Positions 61,216-64,000 of a stretch of DNA of 64,000 nucleotides are shown piece after piece. Numbering within the stretch: position 1 is the first letter of the stretch; every line of letters starts with the position of its first letter. The stretch is from contig JANJTC010000005.1 in the NCBI GenBank assembly GCA_024711325.1, forward strand, positions 372,001-436,000. The letters are read 5' to 3'. The notes beneath the pieces are model-generated. The model saw only the letters and a list, made by a program, of their open reading frames with translations, was not told the origin of the DNA and did not search any database. The stretch comes from Bacteriovoracaceae bacterium. GTDB taxonomy: Bacteria; Bdellovibrionota; Bacteriovoracia; Bacteriovoracales; Bacteriovoracaceae. Both the position numbers and the translations under genes were made by a program.

Positions 61216-63519
61216 TTGAAAAAAGCGCATTTCGTTCTTTTTATATTTTGTTTTCTGATTGGGCTTAATTCAGCTTTTGCTCAAGAGATCATAGGTCCCA
61301 TTAAGGAAATGTTCCGAGTGGATTCCATTGAATTTGAGGGCAACCGTAAGGTTGAATCAGAAGCTATTCTGGAAAAACTTGGTACTCGTCAGGACATGAT
61401 GCTTGATAACTATCTTCTTCGCAAAGACCTCTCTCGTATATATGAGATGAAGTATTTTGAAGAAGTAGAGGCCTATCACAAGGTCTATAGTGATAAAAAT
61501 ATTCTTCTCTTCAAATTAAAAGAAAAGCCTATTATTTCAAAAATTAGTTTCTCAGGTAATGATGAAATTAATGATGATGATTTGAAAGAACAGATTAAAA
61601 CTAAAGAATTTAACATCCTGGATATCTCAACCATCAAAAACGATGTCCTTCTTCTTCAGAAACATTATGAAGAAAAGGGTTATTTTCTGGCCCTGGCTAC
61701 CTATAGCCTGACTGATAATGCCAATGGTTCGGTTGAGGTAAAGTTTAAAATTAAAGAATGGGATAAAGTTCGAGTTAAAAAAATTACCTTTCTTGGTAAC
61801 AAGGCCATCCCTGATGAAGAGCTCAAAAACTTTATGCAGACTCGTGAGGAGTCTTACTTCTCTTTTTTATCTGGTTCCGGAAATTTCAAAGAAATAAATT
61901 TTCAGACGGATATAGAACGACTTAAGTACTTTTATAAAACTCGTGGTTATTTACAAATCAATGTACAAAATCCTGAAGTCACAGCTTCAGAAGATAAGAA
62001 GTGGATCTTCATTACAGTCAGAATGCAGGAAGGTCCTCAGTTTTCAGTTAACAATATTTCATTCAACGGTGAGCTTCTTTTCACTGAAAATGAAATGATG
62101 GAAAAACTTAAACTGAAAACCGACGACATCTATAATGAAGAGAATCTTCGTCTTGATATTCAAAGCCTAACTGAGATGTATCAGGATAAGGGATATGCTT
62201 TTGCCAACGTTCTGAGAACTTTGGAAGTCGTGCCGGGCGAGAATAAAGTAGATGTCATCTTCTCATTTGAAAAAGGTGTAATTGCTTATTTTGGTAAAAT
62301 CACCATGAAAGGCAATACCAAAACACGTGATAAAGTTATTCGTCGTGAATTAAAAATTCACGAAGGTGAAATGTATTCGGGCTCCAAACTGCGTACTTCC
62401 AAAGACAATGTGAACAGACTTGGTTTCTTCCAGCCGGAAAGTGTGGTCTTTAATACCATCACTCGTAAGGGAACGGATAATGTCCTTGATGTTGAGGTAT
62501 CCATTAAAGAGCGTCCTACTGGTCAAATCTCTCTAGGTGCCGGTTACTCAACTGCCACTAACGGTTTTGTTCAGGCCTCAGTTGCTCAGAATAACTTCCG
62601 CGGTCTTGGGCAAAATATTAATATGAACTTGTCTTATTCGGACAAGCAGCAGATTTATAACTTAGGTTTCACTGAGCCCTATCTCTTCGATACGAAATGG
62701 ACGGCAGGAGCCGATTACTATCAGACTGTTTCTTATTTTATCCGCTCATTTGCTTATCGTAAGCATGGGGGAGATGTTCGGGTTGGCCATCCTATCTTTG
62801 AATACACCCGCCTCTTCCTGACTTATCGTTATGAAGACAATAAAGTAGATGATGTTATCAATGATGCCATTGATCCTAAGATAGAGAATGGTTCATCCTC
62901 TTCTATTCAAGCTTCAATTATCCGCGATAAACGTAACAATATCTTTGAGCCTTCTAATGGTTACTATGCTTCAACTTCACTGGAATATACCGGTTTAGGT
63001 GGAACTATGCGCTGGATGAAGGCTGAGGTTGAAGGGCGTTACTATCGTCCGGTCATTGGAGATCTGGTCTTGCGTTCCCGTATGCAGGCCGCTCAGTTAT
63101 TTAAAACCACTAACAGAGACATCCCAAGAGTTGAGAAGTTCTCAATGGGTGGCGCGCGTAATATGCGGGGTTTTAATCTCGAGGATATTGGTCCTATAAA
63201 ACTGGCGCGAAACACGGATACTGGTGAATTAGAAGACTTTAACTTTGGGGGTCTTTTCAGTTTATTAGGTACCCTGGAATTTGAACATCCGCTGATCAAG
63301 GAAGCCGGCCTTAAATGGGTTGTTTTCTATGATGCCGGAAACGTTTATGAAAAACGCATTGGTGAAGATGGTAACTATGCTTTACGAAGTAACTATGGTT
63401 TTGGCTTCCGTTGGTTCTCACCGATCGGTGTTCTCCGGTTTGAATTCGGATTCCCGATCAATCCACGTGAGGAAGAAGCTTCTAACCAGTTTAACTTTGA
63501 CATAGGACAATTATTTTAA
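61216..63519 (+). CDS. bamA: Outer membrane assembly protein BamA
   Basis: 767 residues starting at TTG (61216) with signal peptide ending SAFAQ. Five POTRA domains span about 30-420 (recurring phrases VDSIEFEGNRKVESEAI, KISFSGNDEINDDDL, VKKITFLGNKAIPDEEL, VNNISFNGELLFTENEM, GKITMKGNTKTRDKVI). The C-terminal barrel follows, with the VRGF-like loop MRGFNLEDIG and ending in FNFDIGQLF. Inserts barrels into the outer membrane. AAGGAATC precedes the start. skp follows 35 bases later. Confidence 0.96.
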   Translation: MKKAHFVLFIFCFLIGLNSAFAQEIIGPIKEMFRVDSIEFEGNRKVESEAILEKLGTRQDMMLDNYLLRKDLSRIYEMKYFEEVEAYHKVYSDKNILLFKLKEKPIISKISFSGNDEINDDDLKEQIKTKEFNILDISTIKNDVLLLQKHYEEKGYFLALATYSLTDNANGSVEVKFKIKEWDKVRVKKITFLGNKAIPDEELKNFMQTREESYFSFLSGSGNFKEINFQTDIERLKYFYKTRGYLQINVQNPEVTASEDKKWIFITVRMQEGPQFSVNNISFNGELLFTENEMMEKLKLKTDDIYNEENLRLDIQSLTEMYQDKGYAFANVLRTLEVVPGENKVDVIFSFEKGVIAYFGKITMKGNTKTRDKVIRRELKIHEGEMYSGSKLRTSKDNVNRLGFFQPESVVFNTITRKGTDNVLDVEVSIKERPTGQISLGAGYSTATNGFVQASVAQNNFRGLGQNINMNLSYSDKQQIYNLGFTEPYLFDTKWTAGADYYQTVSYFIRSFAYRKHGGDVRVGHPIFEYTRLFLTYRYEDNKVDDVINDAIDPKIENGSSSSIQASIIRDKRNNIFEPSNGYYASTSLEYTGLGGTMRWMKAEVEGRYYRPVIGDLVLRSRMQAAQLFKTTNRDIPRVEKFSMGGARNMRGFNLEDIGPIKLARNTDTGELEDFNFGGLFSLLGTLEFEHPLIKEAGLKWVVFYDAGNVYEKRIGEDGNYALRSNYGFGFRWFSPIGVLRFEFGFPINPREEEASNQFNFDIGQLF

Positions 63520-63554
63520 TTTTGTGATAGAGTTTTTGCTCTAAGGAGATACTT

Positions 63555-64000
63555 ATGAAACTAGTTCTAGGGTTATTGCTATTAACTTTTAGCTTCTCTT
63601 CATTTTCCGCGACTTTAATCGGACTGGTTGATATTCAAAAAATCATCACGACTATCAAAGAAGGAAAGGGAGTCCAAAAGACTCTTGAGAAATCTTTCAA
63701 TGATAAAAAAGCTTTGCTGAAAAAAGATGAAGATAAGATTAAAAAAGCTCAGGAAGATTATAAAAAACAGTCGATGGTCTTGGCGGAAGCTGCTCGTGCT
63801 AATAAAGAGCGTGAAATGCAGGAGATGATGATGAAACTCCAAAATAAAACGATGGAGTATCAGCGTGACATCCAAAAGATGGAGCAGGACATGAAAAAGC
63901 CAATTCTTGAAAAGCTTCGTCCAATCATCGATGAAGTATCTAAGGCCAATAAAGTAGACATGACCTTTGAACTTTCCGCTGCTCCGATTGTCTATGCTGA
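63555..64000 (+). CDS. skp: Skp/OmpH-family periplasmic chaperone, 3' truncated
   Basis: Starts at ATG 63555 behind AAGGAG and runs off the window, at least 148 residues. Signal peptide MKLVLGLLLLTFSFSSFSA, then the OmpH pattern LIGLVDIQKIITTIKEGK, and a long charged Lys/Glu/Met coiled coil forming the chaperone arms. The C-terminal strand begins to return (VDMTFELSAAPIVYA). It holds unfolded barrels for BamA. Absent from the ORF track as a sense ORF because it has no stop here. Confidence 0.92.
   Translation, partial: MKLVLGLLLLTFSFSSFSATLIGLVDIQKIITTIKEGKGVQKTLEKSFNDKKALLKKDEDKIKKAQEDYKKQSMVLAEAARANKEREMQEMMMKLQNKTMEYQRDIQKMEQDMKKPILEKLRPIIDEVSKANKVDMTFELSAAPIVYA

Overview
The window is about 43% GC by eye and gene-dense, with no prophage, insertion sequence or CRISPR array that I can see. 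The gene set fits a motile Gram-negative bacterium: outer-membrane assembly (bamA, a Skp/OmpH homologue, lolC/E and lolD), many exported proteases, lipoproteins and barrels of unknown role, and a flagellar block ordered fliL-fliM-fliN-fliO-fliP-fliQ-fliR-flhB-flhA-flhF-flhG-fliA. The gene order and the load of exported hydrolases most resemble Bdellovibrionota of the Bacteriovorax/Peredibacter type. That assignment is inference from content; no 16S gene is present.

Layout. 1-8.8 kb: a 5'-truncated PaaK-like ligase, an exported HExxH protein, a CxxCxxxCC protein, a K+-dependent-type proton pyrophosphatase, an ankyrin-like membrane protein, a small HTH regulator and a TerC protein. 9-13 kb: glyoxalase I, PEP carboxylase with an altered catalytic loop, and a ClC transporter. 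13-19 kb: a lipoprotein, a thioesterase-acetyltransferase pair, a Phd/ParE toxin-antitoxin pair, tRNA-Lys and tRNA-Glu, an exported papain-like protease with a small six-cysteine partner, and purA. 19-31 kb: murJ, a large glycine-rich repeat protein, uvrC flanked by two small zinc-ribbon proteins, a degenerate uracil-DNA-glycosylase-fold protein, and a SpoIID plus amidase peptidoglycan pair. 31-47 kb: a DsbA-like lipoprotein, then the flagellar export/switch operon ending at fliA and its terminator, followed by a two-TM PAS/coiled-coil protein and an RluA-type pseudouridine synthase. 47-64 kb: coaE-mazG, ybeY, an exported subtilase, an outer-membrane barrel overlapping an EF-hand lipoprotein, prfB with a +1 frameshift site, lysS, lolC/E, lolD, bamA and a truncated Skp/OmpH homologue.

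How it works together. The flagellar operon holds the C-ring proteins (FliM, FliN), the export gate (FliO/P/Q/R, FlhB, FlhA), the number/position regulators (FlhF, FlhG) and sigma-28. A good sigma-70-type promoter lies just upstream of fliL. The lysS-lolC/E-lolD-bamA-skp run links lipoprotein export to barrel assembly.

The most notable observations are: FlhF that has lost all recognisable GTPase motifs next to a FlhG whose activator motif is only half kept; a programmed frameshift in prfB that the ORF track misses; a start-less coding-like fragment overlapping the fliL promoter; PEP carboxylase with Ser where the family has a catalytic Arg; an overlapping barrel/EF-hand lipoprotein pair; a papain-like protease paired with a small cysteine-rich secreted protein; and inverted repeats placed inside two promoters of likely autoregulated operons.
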